A DNA stretch of 64,000 nt from Paraburkholderia sp. BL21I4N1 (GTDB taxonomy: Bacteria; Pseudomonadota; Gammaproteobacteria; Burkholderiales; Burkholderiaceae): assembly GCF_002973525.1 (NCBI RefSeq), contig NZ_PVEN01000001.1, forward strand, positions 744,001 to 808,000, in the 5' to 3' direction. Both the position numbers and the translations under genes were made by a program. This document shows, piece by piece, positions 1 to 9,107 of the stretch (its first letter is position 1; each line of letters begins with the position of its first letter). The notes beneath the pieces were generated by a model. That model saw only the letters and a program-made list of their open reading frames with translations, was not told the origin of the DNA and searched no databases.

Positions 1-484
1 AAGTCCGCCCGTCCTCCGTCTCGATGAAGTAGGGATAGCCGTTGGTCGCGCCACGTCCGGCGCATCGAACCTGTTCGTCATAGGTGGTCGGCGCGTCTGA
101 AGGCGTCACACGCCTTCCGGCCGATTCGCGACCGGCGACGTCCTCAATGCGCCAGCATCGCCCATACGTGGCCACGATGTGCGGAGGACGCTCACATCGG
201 CAAACGACCACATCGCCGCCCACGGCCTGCCGTCTGCCGCCGTTTACGATGTCCAGCATGCGGCGGCCCTCAGGCACTGGCGCGCTGCCCGCGATCACGC
301 CGACGCTTTGGCACGCGTCACACCATGCAGTGTCACCGATAAATGCCATTCGGCGGTGCCGACCGTCCTCACCCTCGATCGTGCAGACGTGGGTGGTGGC
401 CAGCACATGACTTCCGCTGGCGCTGTCGAGTGGGTCACCTTCCACCGCTGCGTAATAGATGGTCGGTGTTGATTCATGCGTCAT
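1..484 (-). CDS. PAAR domain protein, type VI secretion spike tip (3' part beyond window)
   Basis: An open frame runs from an ATG at 484 to the left window edge (161 codons visible, no stop). AAGGAG lies 8 nt upstream of the ATG. The N-terminus (MTHESTPTIYYAAVEGDP) is followed by a Gly/Cys-rich stretch with WCDACQSVG near residue 50 and a VVCRCERPP segment near residue 95, the layout of PAAR proteins of Burkholderia. PAAR proteins cap the VgrG spike and often carry a C-terminal effector. After the PAAR part there is a linker (near YDEQVR and YPYFIETEDGR) that leads out of the window. No other T6SS gene is visible. The family call is from pattern memory; any effector domain is unseen. Confidence 0.75.
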   Translation of the reverse strand, partial: MTHESTPTIYYAAVEGDPLDSASGSHVLATTHVCTIEGEDGRHRRMAFIGDTAWCDACQSVGVIAGSAPVPEGRRMLDIVNGGRRQAVGGDVVVCRCERPPHIVATYGRCWRIEDVAGRESAGRRVTPSDAPTTYDEQVRCAGRGATNGYPYFIETEDGRT

Positions 485-811
485 GCATTCGTCTCCTTCA
501 AGGTTAGAAAATCCTCGGGAGACAGGCTGTTTGGGTTAGCCGCCGCTAGGTATCGGAATTATCCGAAACTCGCGTTGCGCCGATACCGAATCGTCGTTTT
601 TGTTTTACGGCGTATGCATTTCAATTTTTTTGCGGTGGTCCTGAGTCGTTGTAAAGCGAATTCGAAGTCATTCATTTGCATGAAAAATGACACCCACGTG
701 ACAGCTTCTGCCCCAACGCTTACCTGTCATGCATGATCCCGCACCACCAGGCTATATTTCGTTATCCGTTGAGCCGTCCCCAATAACCTTGCAGTTCCCT
801 TCAACGCCCTC
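485..811. other. Divergent intergenic region (PAAR / M14 peptidase)
   Basis: No credible gene is seen in these 327 bases. The region is clearly AT-richer than its surroundings, as expected for promoters. It holds an inverted repeat, GGTATCGG at 549-556 and CCGATACC at 580-587 (8-bp arms, 23-base spacer), which could be an operator or a leader hairpin for either divergent gene. Confidence 0.5.
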
Positions 812-1849
812 ATGCCGCAACCACTGAGCTTTCTGCCCGACAGTTTTGCGGAGTACGAAGATCTCAACACGATCCTCGACCAGGGCAGCGCGAGTTTCGA
901 AATCCGCACCGTCTGCGACACGACGGTACGCGGCCGGCAATTCGCCGTGCGCACGGCGAGCATCGGCTCGACCGATCCGCTCGCACCGGCCATCGGGTTT
1001 TTCGGTGGCATTCACGGACTTGAGCGGATCGGCTCGCAACTTGTGCTCGACTACATGCGTGCGCTGCTCGCGCGACTCGAATGGGACGAATTGCTGGTGC
1101 GTCAATTGCAGTCCATTCGTCTGATCTTTATGCCGATCGTCAATCCCGGCGGCATGTGGGCGGCTACACGCGCTAATCCGAACGGCGTCGATCTGATGCG
1201 CAACGCGCCGCAAAACGCCGACGAACGCGTGCCGCTACTGGCCGGCGGTCAGCGCGTGGGCGCGTGGTTGCCCTGGTATCGCGGCCGCGAAGGCGAACCC
1301 ATGGAGGCGGAGGCCGCCGCGCTGCTAAAGGTGGTCGAAGCCGAGCTGGCCACGCGCCCCCTGAGCATCGCGCTCGATTGCCACTCGGGCTACGGCTGGA
1401 AAGACAGCATCTGGTTTCCCTACGCGCGAACCCGCAAGCTGATGCCGCATCTGCCGGAAATGTACGTATTGAAGACGATGTTCGAGCGCGCGCATCCGCA
1501 TCACGGCTACGCATTCGAACCGCAGAGCCATCAATATCTGTTGCACGGGGATCTGTGGGACTTCGCCTACGACCACGCGCCGGCCGCCAACGTCTTTCTG
1601 CCCATGACCCTCGAACTCGGCTCCTGGCTGTGGATCAAGAAGAACCCGCGGCAACTGTTCTCGCGTCAGGGCATGTTCAATCCCGTCAAGGCACATCGCA
1701 CCGCACGCGTGCTGCGGCGTCATGCGAATCTGTTCGACTTCCTGGCGCGCGCGGCTTTTTCGTCGCAGCGCTGGCTGCCGCAAGGCAATCGCCGCGAGCA
1801 ACTGCTGCAATGCGCGATCGACCATTGGTATACCCCGGACATCGTATGA
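812..1849 (+). CDS. M14-family zinc carboxypeptidase-like protein
   Basis: 345 aa, cytoplasmic (no signal peptide). Zinc-binding residues of the M14 fold are recognisable: HGLE (H68, E71) after a hydrophobic strand, then LDCHSG (H191). The substrate-binding Arg region reads TRANPNGVDLMRN (R120, R130), and a C-terminal MTLELG offers the catalytic Glu (E268). The usual LNRN motif is LMRN here, with Met at the position of the Asn that normally contacts the substrate carboxylate. Peptidase or amidohydrolase activity is inferred from these motifs; the substrate is unknown. Its stop overlaps the start of the next hydrolase (ATGA), so the two are probably co-translated. Confidence 0.8.
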   Translation: MPQPLSFLPDSFAEYEDLNTILDQGSASFEIRTVCDTTVRGRQFAVRTASIGSTDPLAPAIGFFGGIHGLERIGSQLVLDYMRALLARLEWDELLVRQLQSIRLIFMPIVNPGGMWAATRANPNGVDLMRNAPQNADERVPLLAGGQRVGAWLPWYRGREGEPMEAEAAALLKVVEAELATRPLSIALDCHSGYGWKDSIWFPYARTRKLMPHLPEMYVLKTMFERAHPHHGYAFEPQSHQYLLHGDLWDFAYDHAPAANVFLPMTLELGSWLWIKKNPRQLFSRQGMFNPVKAHRTARVLRRHANLFDFLARAAFSSQRWLPQGNRREQLLQCAIDHWYTPDIV

Positions 1850-2622
1850 GTACGTGGATTCTGTTGCGCGGACTCACGCGCGAAACACGTCATTGGGGAC
1901 GCTTGCCCGATGCGCTGCGGGACGCCGCCGGCATCGACCATCCGTTGCTGATCGATCTGCCGGGCAACGGCGAGTTTGCCCATTTGCGCGCGCCGGCAAG
2001 CGTTGCGGATATGGTGAGTTTCGTGCGGCGCGCTGCGGAGCAAAGCGGCGTGCCGGGTCCGTATGGCGTGCTGGCCATGTCGTTAGGCGGCATGGTGGCG
2101 ACGGACTGGGCGCAGCGCTATCCCGGCGAGATCGAGCGCCTGGTCCTGATCAACACGAGCATGCGCCCGTTCAGCCGCATGCAGGAGCGGCTGCGGCCCT
2201 CGGCATGGCCTGGGCTGTTGGGCGTCGCAGCGCATTGGAGCGATGCGCGCCGCGCCGAACAGGGCATTCATCGCCTCACATGCAATAACGTTGAAACATT
2301 GGGCGCCGATCTTGAGGCATGGAGCGCGATTCGCCGGAGCAAGCCGGTGAGTCGCGGCAATGCGCTGCGGCAATTGTGGGCGGCGGCGCGCTTTACCGCG
2401 CATGCTGCACAGCCGCACTGTCCGCTGCTGATTCTGTCGTCACGCAACGATAGACTCGTCGATCCGGCGTGCTCGACGAAGCTCGCGGCCGCGTGGCAGG
2501 CGCCGCATCGCGAGCATGACTGGGCGAGCCACGATCTGCCGCATGACGATCCGGCATGGACCAGCGAGCAGGTGCGGGCATGGCTCGCGCAAGACTACGC
2601 GGATTCGCAGCCGGTGTTCTGA
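1846..2622 (+). CDS. Alpha/beta hydrolase
   Basis: 258 aa from the ATG at 1846, which overlaps the previous stop as ATGA; the frame stays open far upstream but only because it shadows the peptidase gene. The fold is a compact alpha/beta hydrolase: LLIDLPGNGEF near residue 35, nucleophile elbow AMSLGG (S79), SSRNDRLVD (D202) and a late His (H229 or H233). This resembles esterase/BioH-like enzymes. The substrate is unknown. Coupling to the M14 peptidase suggests sequential action on an amide or ester compound, which is inference. Confidence 0.8.
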   Translation: MSTWILLRGLTRETRHWGRLPDALRDAAGIDHPLLIDLPGNGEFAHLRAPASVADMVSFVRRAAEQSGVPGPYGVLAMSLGGMVATDWAQRYPGEIERLVLINTSMRPFSRMQERLRPSAWPGLLGVAAHWSDARRAEQGIHRLTCNNVETLGADLEAWSAIRRSKPVSRGNALRQLWAAARFTAHAAQPHCPLLILSSRNDRLVDPACSTKLAAAWQAPHREHDWASHDLPHDDPAWTSEQVRAWLAQDYADSQPVF

Positions 2623-2780
2623 GCGGCGGACCGGCGCTGCAGCGGATTTGCGGGCGTCAGCGGGTATAACCTAACGGTGCTCGCTCATCGTGCGAAGGGT
2701 GGCAGGTGCATAATCCCCTTTCAATCGATGCCTGCGAATCAATCGATACTCGCCATAGCCACTAGCCGGGGGAGTTGATC

Positions 2781-5700
2781 ATGCAAGCCAGGAACGAAGA
2801 AGCCGTCACGCACCTGCTGAACGATGTCGTCGAATTTGCGCGCGGCCGTTTGCCGGAGCCGACCTTTCACGTCGTCGAGCCATTTCTGCGGCATTACTAC
2901 GATTTCGTCGACGCCGACGACCTGCAAAGCCGCTCGATCGCCGATCTCTACGGCGCGGCGCTTGCGCACTGGCAAACCGCGCAGCGCTTCGTGCCCGGCG
3001 TCGAACGGTTGCGCGTCTATAACCCGATCCTCGAACAGCACGGCTGGCATTCCGATCACACGGTGATCGAAATCGTCAACGACGACATGCCGTTTCTGGT
3101 CGACTCGGTGTCGATGGCGGTCAACGGTTTGCGGCTCGCACTGCATTCGGTCGTGCATCCGGTGTTCCGGATCTGGCGCGGCCCCGACGGCGCGATCACG
3201 CGCGTCGGCCAGGGCGCCGAAGAGGCGAGCGACTCGCGCTCGCAACTCACGTCGTTCATTCACTTCGAAGTCGACCGATGCGGCGACGCCGCAAAACTCG
3301 ACGCGCTGCGCGACGAAATCGCGAAGGTGTTACGCGACGTGCGTGCTGCGGTGGAAGACTGGCCGAAGATCGTCGAACTCGCGCGCGGTACGATCAAAGG
3401 TATGAAGGCAGGAGAGGCCGGGCCGGAGGGACTCGAGGCGCGCGCATTCCTCGAATGGATGGTAGCCGATCATTTCACGTTTCTCGGCCAGCGCGATTAT
3501 GAATTGGTGCAGCACGATATCGGCTACGGTTTGCGTCCGGTGCCGGGCTCGGGGCTCGGCATTCTGCGTGACGAACTGCGGCCTATCGGCGCCCCCGACG
3601 TCACGCCATTGCCGCCGGCTGCCGCCGACATCATCGCCGGTTCGTCGCCGATCTTTTTGACCAAGGCGAATTCACGCGCCACGGTGCATCGTCCTGGATA
3701 TCTGGACTACGTTGGAATCAAGCTGACTGGCGCGGACGGCAAGGTGACCGGCGAGCGTCGTTTCATCGGCCTCTATACGTCGACTGCTTATTTCGTCTCG
3801 GCGGCCGAAATTCCCATCGTGCGGCGCAAATGCGCGAATATCGTGCGGCGAGCCGGATTCCTGCCGAAAGGTCATCTGGCGAAATCGCTGGTTACCGTGC
3901 TCGAAACCTACCCGCGCGACGAACTGTTCCAGGCCGACGAAAACCAGCTCTACGACATCGCGCTCGGCGTGCTGCGTTTGCAGGAACATCAACGCACGCG
4001 TCTGTTTATCCGGCGCGACCGTTTCGACCGTTTCGTGTCGTGCCTCGTGTTCGTGCCGCGCGACAAGTACAACACCGATTTGCGGCAACGTATCGCGACC
4101 CTGCTAGCTGATGCATTCAACGGCGAGAACGTTGAATTCACGCCGCTGCTGTCGGAGTCGACGCTGGCGCGCATCCACTTTGTCGTGCATGCGAAACCGG
4201 GCGGCATGCCAAACGTGGACACGCGAGAGCTGGAGGCGCGGCTCGTGCACGTGGCGCGCCGTTGGCAGGACGATCTGGCCGACGCGTTGCTCGACGCATT
4301 CGGCGAAGAGCAGGGCAACCGTCTGCTGCAACACTACGCGGATTCGTTCCCGGCCGGCTATCGCGACGATTATCCGGCTCGCACGGCGGTGCGCGATATC
4401 GAGTTGATCGAACGCGTGCAGGGCAGCGAGCGGCTCGCGATGAACCTGTACCGTCCGATCGAAGCGGGCCCGCGCGCGTTCCGCTTCAAGGTTTACCGTG
4501 CCGGCTTGCCGATCGCGCTGTCGCGCAGTTTGCCGATGCTCGAACATCTGGGCGTGCGCGTCGACGAAGAGCGGCCCTATCTGATCGAAGCGCTGGACGC
4601 AACGCCCGCGTGGATTCACGACTTCGGCCTGGAACTCGCGGACGATGCCGAGTTCGACATCGAACGGGTCAAGGATCTGTTCGAGGAAGCGTTCGAGCAG
4701 GTGTGGACCGGCGCGATCGAAAGCGACGATTTCAACCGACTCGTGTTGCGCGCGCAGCTGAATGCGCGCGAGGTGACGATACTGCGCGCGTATGCCAAGT
4801 ATCTGCGTCAGGTGGGCTCGACCTTCAGCGATGCGTATATCGAACGCGCGGTGACCGGGAATCCGGAGATCGCGCGGATGCTGGTCGAACTGTTTATCGC
4901 GCGTTTCGATCCGGTGCTGGGCGAGACACGCGAGGCGCGCGTGGACGGCTGGCTGCGCACGATCGACAGCGCGCTGGATCAGGTGCCGAATCTCGACGAG
5001 GACCGCATACTGCGGCAGTTTCTCGGCGTCATCAAGGCGACGCAGCGCACCAACTACTATCGCTTCAACGCGGACGGCCAGCCAAAGCCCTATCTGTCGT
5101 TCAAGTTCGATCCGTCGCAGGTGCCCGGCTTGCCCGAGCCGAAACCGATGTTCGAAATCTGGGTGTATTCGCCGCGCGTGGAAGGCGTGCATTTGCGCGG
5201 TGGCCGTGTGGCGCGCGGCGGTCTGCGCTGGTCGGACCGGCGCGAAGACTTCCGCACGGAAGTGCTCGGCCTGATGAAGGCGCAGATGGTGAAGAACGTG
5301 GTGATTGTGCCGGTCGGTTCGAAAGGCGGCTTCGTCGTGAAGAATCCGCCGCCGCAAAGCGAGCGCGATGCGTGGATGCGCGAAGGCATTGCGTGCTACC
5401 AGACCTTCCTGCGCGGCCTGCTCGACGTTACCGACAATCTCGCGGGCACGACCGTGGTGCCTCCGCCCGACGTGGTGCGGCACGATCCCGACGATCCCTA
5501 TCTGGTGGTCGCCGCCGACAAAGGCACGGCGACGTTCTCCGACTACGCGAACGCGATCTCGCAGGAATACGGCTTCTGGCTCGACGACGCGTTCGCCTCG
5601 GGCGGCTCGGTCGGCTACGACCACAAGAAGATGGCGATCACCGCGCGAGGCGCGTGGGAGTCGGTCAAGCGGCACTTCCGCGAAATGAGCGTCGATACGC

Positions 5701-7622
5701 AGACCATGGACTTCACGGTGGTCGGCGTAGGCGACATGTCCGGCGACGTGTTCGGCAACGGCATGCTGCTGTCGCCGCATATCAGGCTGGTGGCGGCGTT
5801 CGACCACCGGCACATCTTTCTTGATCCGAATCCCGATCCGGCAAGTAGTCTCGCCGAACGCGGGCGTCTGTTCGGACTCGATCGTTCTAGCTGGGCCGAT
5901 TACGATCCTGCGCTGATCTCGTCAGGCGGCGGCGTGTTTCCGCGTACCGCCAAGACGATTCCTTTATCGCCGGCGGTGCAGGCCGTGCTCGGCATCGGCG
6001 TGCCGGCGCTTGCGCCGACCGAGTTGATGCGGGCGATTTTGCAGGCGCCGGTCGATCTGCTTTACAACGGCGGCATCGGCACCTATGTGAAAGCGAGCCG
6101 CGAAACTCACCTGCAGGTCGGCGACCGCGCCAACGACGCGATCCGGGTGAACGGCGCGGATCTGCACTGCAAGGTCGTCGCCGAAGGGGGCAATCTCGGT
6201 CTCACGCAGCTTGGGCGTATCGAGTTCGCCCAGCGCGGCGGCCGCATCAATACGGATGCGATCGACAATTCCGCGGGCGTCGACTGCTCGGACCATGAGG
6301 TCAACATCAAGATTCTGCTGGGACTGGTGGTGGCGGATGGCGAGATGACGGAGAAGCAGCGCAACGCGTTGCTCGCCGAAATGACCGACGAAGTCGGTCT
6401 GCTGGTGTTGCAGGACAACTACTACCAGACCCAGGCGCTGTCGATTGCGGGCCGCTACGGCGTCGAACTGCTCGATGCCGAGGCGCGTCTGATGCGTTAT
6501 CTCGAACGCGCGGGTCGCCTGAATCGCGTGATCGAGTTTTTGCCGACCGATGAAGAAGTCGCCGAACGGCTGGCGGCGAAACAAGGCCTCACCACGCCCG
6601 AACGCGCGGTGCTGCTCGCGTACAGCAAGATGTGGCTATACGACGCGCTGCTCGATTCGACCATGCCGGAAGACCCGCTCGTCAGCGACATGCTGGTCGA
6701 GTACTTCCCGAAACCGCTGCGGCAGCGCTTTAGCGAACCGATGCAGCGTCACCCGTTGCGCCGTGAAATCCTCGCGACGCATTTGACCAATGCACTAGTG
6801 AACCGGGTGGGTTGCGAGTTCGTGCATCGGTTGATGGAGGAGACCGACGCGCAGCCGGGCGAGATCGTGCGCGCCTGCATCATGGCGCGCGACGTGTTCG
6901 ATCTCGACGACGTCTGGCGCAGTATCGACGCGCTTGATAATCGCGTCGCCGACGACGTGCAGGCGCGCATGTTCGTCGAGGTCGCGCGGCTTGTCGAACG
7001 TTCGGCGCTGTGGTTTTTGCGGCAGTTGCAATCGGGTGCGGTCGGCAACGGCGACGTGGCCGGCCTGCTCGCGCGTTGTCGCGACGCGGCGCAGCGTCTC
7101 GCGCCGCAGTGGCCCGCGTTGCTGCCGGACGCCGATCTCGACGCGTTGTCCGAACGTCAACGCGTACTCGTGGACGCTGGCGTGGACGGCGAACTCGCGG
7201 TGCGGATCGCGAGCGGCGAGATTTCGGCCGCGCTGCTCGATATCGCCGAAGTGGCGTCGACCTGCGGACGCAGCCTCGAACTCGTGGCGGGCGTGTACTT
7301 CGCGCTCGGCACGCTGCTGAACTACAGCTGGATCAGCGAGCGTGCGGCGGCGTTGCCCGCGCCCACGCACTGGGACATGCTGGCGCGTGCCACGGCACTG
7401 GCCGAGCTTGCCCGCCTGAAACGCGCGCTGACCATGAGCGCGCTAGGCGACGCCGACGAAGCGTCGACCCCGGATGCGCTGGTTCAGACCTGGCGCGACA
7501 AACGTGTGGCGCAGCTCGACCGGTACGGTCGGTTGCTGGCCGATTTGCGGGCCACGGGTGGCGCGAGTCTGTCGATGCTGCTGGTGATCGTGCGTGAAAT
7601 GGCGGCGCTGGAGAGGGCGTAA
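2781..7622 (+). CDS. NAD-specific glutamate dehydrogenase, large (180 kDa) class
   Basis: 1613 aa from the ATG at 2781. GGGGGAG lies about 7 nt upstream, which favours this ATG over the in-frame TTG at 2775. The length and architecture are those of the L-180 class of NAD-dependent glutamate dehydrogenases: a long N-terminal regulatory half, then the catalytic core with RGGLRWSDR near residue 812, GSKGGF near 848 and a dinucleotide-binding segment around AEGGNLG. It deaminates glutamate to 2-oxoglutarate and ammonium in the cytoplasm. It appears monocistronic, ending in a large hairpin at 7634-7677. Confidence 0.96.
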   Translation: MQARNEEAVTHLLNDVVEFARGRLPEPTFHVVEPFLRHYYDFVDADDLQSRSIADLYGAALAHWQTAQRFVPGVERLRVYNPILEQHGWHSDHTVIEIVNDDMPFLVDSVSMAVNGLRLALHSVVHPVFRIWRGPDGAITRVGQGAEEASDSRSQLTSFIHFEVDRCGDAAKLDALRDEIAKVLRDVRAAVEDWPKIVELARGTIKGMKAGEAGPEGLEARAFLEWMVADHFTFLGQRDYELVQHDIGYGLRPVPGSGLGILRDELRPIGAPDVTPLPPAAADIIAGSSPIFLTKANSRATVHRPGYLDYVGIKLTGADGKVTGERRFIGLYTSTAYFVSAAEIPIVRRKCANIVRRAGFLPKGHLAKSLVTVLETYPRDELFQADENQLYDIALGVLRLQEHQRTRLFIRRDRFDRFVSCLVFVPRDKYNTDLRQRIATLLADAFNGENVEFTPLLSESTLARIHFVVHAKPGGMPNVDTRELEARLVHVARRWQDDLADALLDAFGEEQGNRLLQHYADSFPAGYRDDYPARTAVRDIELIERVQGSERLAMNLYRPIEAGPRAFRFKVYRAGLPIALSRSLPMLEHLGVRVDEERPYLIEALDATPAWIHDFGLELADDAEFDIERVKDLFEEAFEQVWTGAIESDDFNRLVLRAQLNAREVTILRAYAKYLRQVGSTFSDAYIERAVTGNPEIARMLVELFIARFDPVLGETREARVDGWLRTIDSALDQVPNLDEDRILRQFLGVIKATQRTNYYRFNADGQPKPYLSFKFDPSQVPGLPEPKPMFEIWVYSPRVEGVHLRGGRVARGGLRWSDRREDFRTEVLGLMKAQMVKNVVIVPVGSKGGFVVKNPPPQSERDAWMREGIACYQTFLRGLLDVTDNLAGTTVVPPPDVVRHDPDDPYLVVAADKGTATFSDYANAISQEYGFWLDDAFASGGSVGYDHKKMAITARGAWESVKRHFREMSVDTQTMDFTVVGVGDMSGDVFGNGMLLSPHIRLVAAFDHRHIFLDPNPDPASSLAERGRLFGLDRSSWADYDPALISSGGGVFPRTAKTIPLSPAVQAVLGIGVPALAPTELMRAILQAPVDLLYNGGIGTYVKASRETHLQVGDRANDAIRVNGADLHCKVVAEGGNLGLTQLGRIEFAQRGGRINTDAIDNSAGVDCSDHEVNIKILLGLVVADGEMTEKQRNALLAEMTDEVGLLVLQDNYYQTQALSIAGRYGVELLDAEARLMRYLERAGRLNRVIEFLPTDEEVAERLAAKQGLTTPERAVLLAYSKMWLYDALLDSTMPEDPLVSDMLVEYFPKPLRQRFSEPMQRHPLRREILATHLTNALVNRVGCEFVHRLMEETDAQPGEIVRACIMARDVFDLDDVWRSIDALDNRVADDVQARMFVEVARLVERSALWFLRQLQSGAVGNGDVAGLLARCRDAAQRLAPQWPALLPDADLDALSERQRVLVDAGVDGELAVRIASGEISAALLDIAEVASTCGRSLELVAGVYFALGTLLNYSWISERAAALPAPTHWDMLARATALAELARLKRALTMSALGDADEASTPDALVQTWRDKRVAQLDRYGRLLADLRATGGASLSMLLVIVREMAALERA

Positions 7623-7633
7623 CAGTAGAACGC

Positions 7634-7677
7634 ATACGCGGGCCAGGGCCAGCCTGATTCAGACTGGCCCCGCGTAT
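7634..7677. terminator. Long hairpin between convergent genes
   Basis: ATACGCGGGCCAG at 7634-7646 pairs with CTGGCCCCGCGTAT at 7664-7677, with one bulged C. There is no U-tract, so this is a terminator-like, possibly bidirectional, hairpin between the glutamate dehydrogenase and the convergent lipoprotein gene. Confidence 0.6.
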
Positions 7678-7699
7678 CAATCGCGTCCCGCGCGGGCGC

Positions 7700-8803
7700 T
7701 CACGGCGTGACGTCGATACGTCCATACACCCCGCTCGTCGGTGTCGGCCCTGCCGCGAAAAACAGCGTATTGAGCGGCTGATTCGCGAAGCCGTTGCCGA
7801 AGCCGATCCCCCAGATGCCGGGCTGTTTGAACGTCGTGCCGTCGGTGTTCATCAGCGCGCCGGCAAATACGCCGGTATTCGGATCGAACGCGTCGATCGT
7901 GCCGTCGCCGAAGTTGCCCACCAGCAGCAGATTGCTCGCCGCGCCGAAATTCGCGGGTGCGAGCGCGACACCCCAAGGTGAATTCAGCGTGCCCGCGGTC
8001 GCGATGCGTTTGATGAAATTGCCGGCGGTGTCGAACGCATCCACCACGCCGTTGCCCGCGCCGTTGACCTGCGTATGGCCGTCGGGACCGAGCAGCGCGT
8101 ACGTGACGTACACCGTGCCGCCGATTGCCGCGATGCCGAACGGCGACAAGCCGGCCGGAAGATTCGGATCGCTGAAGTTACCGGCGAGATGGATCTTGTT
8201 GAACGATTTGTCGAACACATCCACTTTCTTGTTGTGAAAGTCCGCGGCGTAAAGCAGATTCGCGCCTGCGTTTGCGCCGATCGCGAGACCTTTGTAGACC
8301 GCGCCACCGGCGCCGTCGTCGAAAGCATTGACGGCCTGGGTCGGCAAGACCTTCGGCGACCACGCGGCAATCGTGCCGGCGTCGGTTGCCCACAGGAACA
8401 GCGCATTGGACGCGGCACCGCCGTTCGCGCTGATCTGGAAATCGGTGCTCTTGTTGAACACAATGCCGGTCGGACCCGCGGCGGCGCCGGCGGCATTCGG
8501 CGCTATCGTCACGACCAGCGACTGCACGACGCCGTTGCCGTCATAGAGCGTCGACCTCTTCGTGTTGTTGTCCGACACCCACACCACACCGGTCGGATTG
8601 AACGCGATACCCCAGCCGTTCTTCAGATTGGGATCGATGTTCGGCGCACTCGCGCTGCCGTCCGAGACGAGCGTGGTGGCCTTGAATTGCGACGGCAGTG
8701 TCGGCGTCGGGGTGCCCAGGTGATTGCCGCCGCCACATGCGACGAGGGTGACGGCCGCGACACCGCACAGTGCGGTAAGCACTGCGTTTCGATGCAGTTT
8801 CAT
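7700..8803 (-). CDS. TIGR03118-family lipoprotein
   Basis: 367 aa. The N-terminus is a lipoprotein signal with lipobox LVAC (C23), followed by a low-complexity GGGN/TPTP linker. The body has repeated beta-propeller-like segments (GWGIAFNPTG, GPTGIVFN, SPFGIAAIGGTVYV, SPWGVALAPANFG, GIWGIGFGNG), as in the TIGR03118 family of uncharacterised proteins. It is expected in the periplasm, lipid-anchored; the function is unknown. A GGAATAA-N15-GTT element sits upstream (8939-8963), matching one before the hydrolase at 11972, so it may belong to the regulon of the neighbouring ECF sigma factor. Confidence 0.85.
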   Translation of the reverse strand: MKLHRNAVLTALCGVAAVTLVACGGGNHLGTPTPTLPSQFKATTLVSDGSASAPNIDPNLKNGWGIAFNPTGVVWVSDNNTKRSTLYDGNGVVQSLVVTIAPNAAGAAAGPTGIVFNKSTDFQISANGGAASNALFLWATDAGTIAAWSPKVLPTQAVNAFDDGAGGAVYKGLAIGANAGANLLYAADFHNKKVDVFDKSFNKIHLAGNFSDPNLPAGLSPFGIAAIGGTVYVTYALLGPDGHTQVNGAGNGVVDAFDTAGNFIKRIATAGTLNSPWGVALAPANFGAASNLLLVGNFGDGTIDAFDPNTGVFAGALMNTDGTTFKQPGIWGIGFGNGFANQPLNTLFFAAGPTPTSGVYGRIDVTP

Positions 8804-8938
8804 AGTGAAGTTCCGGTAGAGGGATGAGTGCGTGCCCGCCGCGCCTTCACGAGATCAGGCGAGCGAATCGACAACGCGAGCCGCAACGGCTGCGAGTCCG
8901 TCGGCATGGACCGCGGATCATTCGACCGTCATTGGCAA

Positions 8939-8963
8939 AACGCACGGCGGCGCGCTTTATTCC
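8939..8963 (-). promoter_or_regulatory. Candidate ECF promoter GGAATAA-N15-GTT for the TIGR03118 gene
   Basis: On the minus strand GGAATAA (8963-8957), 15 bases, then GTT (8941-8939). Spacing and the flanking A-G-C after the -35 are identical to the element at 11853-11877. A GGAAT-type -35 with a GTT-type -10 is typical of ECF sigma factors. The match is direct; assignment to the sigma at 10149 is inference. Confidence 0.55.
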
Positions 8964-8979
8964 ACCCACACTGCAACGA

Positions 8980-8995
8980 TTTTTCGCGCGAAAAA
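8980..8995. promoter_or_regulatory. Palindrome TTTTTCGCGCGAAAAA
   Basis: This is a perfect 16-bp palindrome in the divergent region, just upstream of both candidate ECF promoters. It could bind a dimeric regulator; no regulator can be named from sequence. Confidence 0.35.
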
Positions 8996-9010
8996 AATTT
9001 GCTTCACGTG

Positions 9011-9036
9011 GGAATAGCCGGACGAGGTCAACTGTT
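9011..9036 (+). promoter_or_regulatory. Candidate ECF promoter GGAATAG-N16-GTT for sod
   Basis: GGAATAG at 9011-9017, 16 bases, GTT at 9034-9036. It is one base longer in spacing and one mismatch from the two stronger copies. The start would lie about 65 bases before the sod ATG. Confidence 0.4.
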
Positions 9037-9107
9037 CTGTGTGAGTGGCCACGACTCACCGTCTTTCAGGCGATGGCTGCGCTCTCTCCACAATCTCGGT
9101 ACCTGTC

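Larger units (their letters stand above)
8804..9107. other. Divergent regulatory region (lipoprotein / sod)
   Basis: No gene is seen in these 304 bases. The region holds two promoter-like elements of one type in opposite directions (8939-8963 minus; 9011-9036 plus) and, between them, the 16-bp palindrome TTTTTCGCGCGAAAAA at 8980-8995. This is best read as a shared control region. Confidence 0.6.

Noticed and set aside
4104..5813. Long minus-strand and alternative-frame open readings inside the glutamate dehydrogenase gene
   Set aside because: They lack domains and ribosome sites and mirror the codon bias of the real gene.
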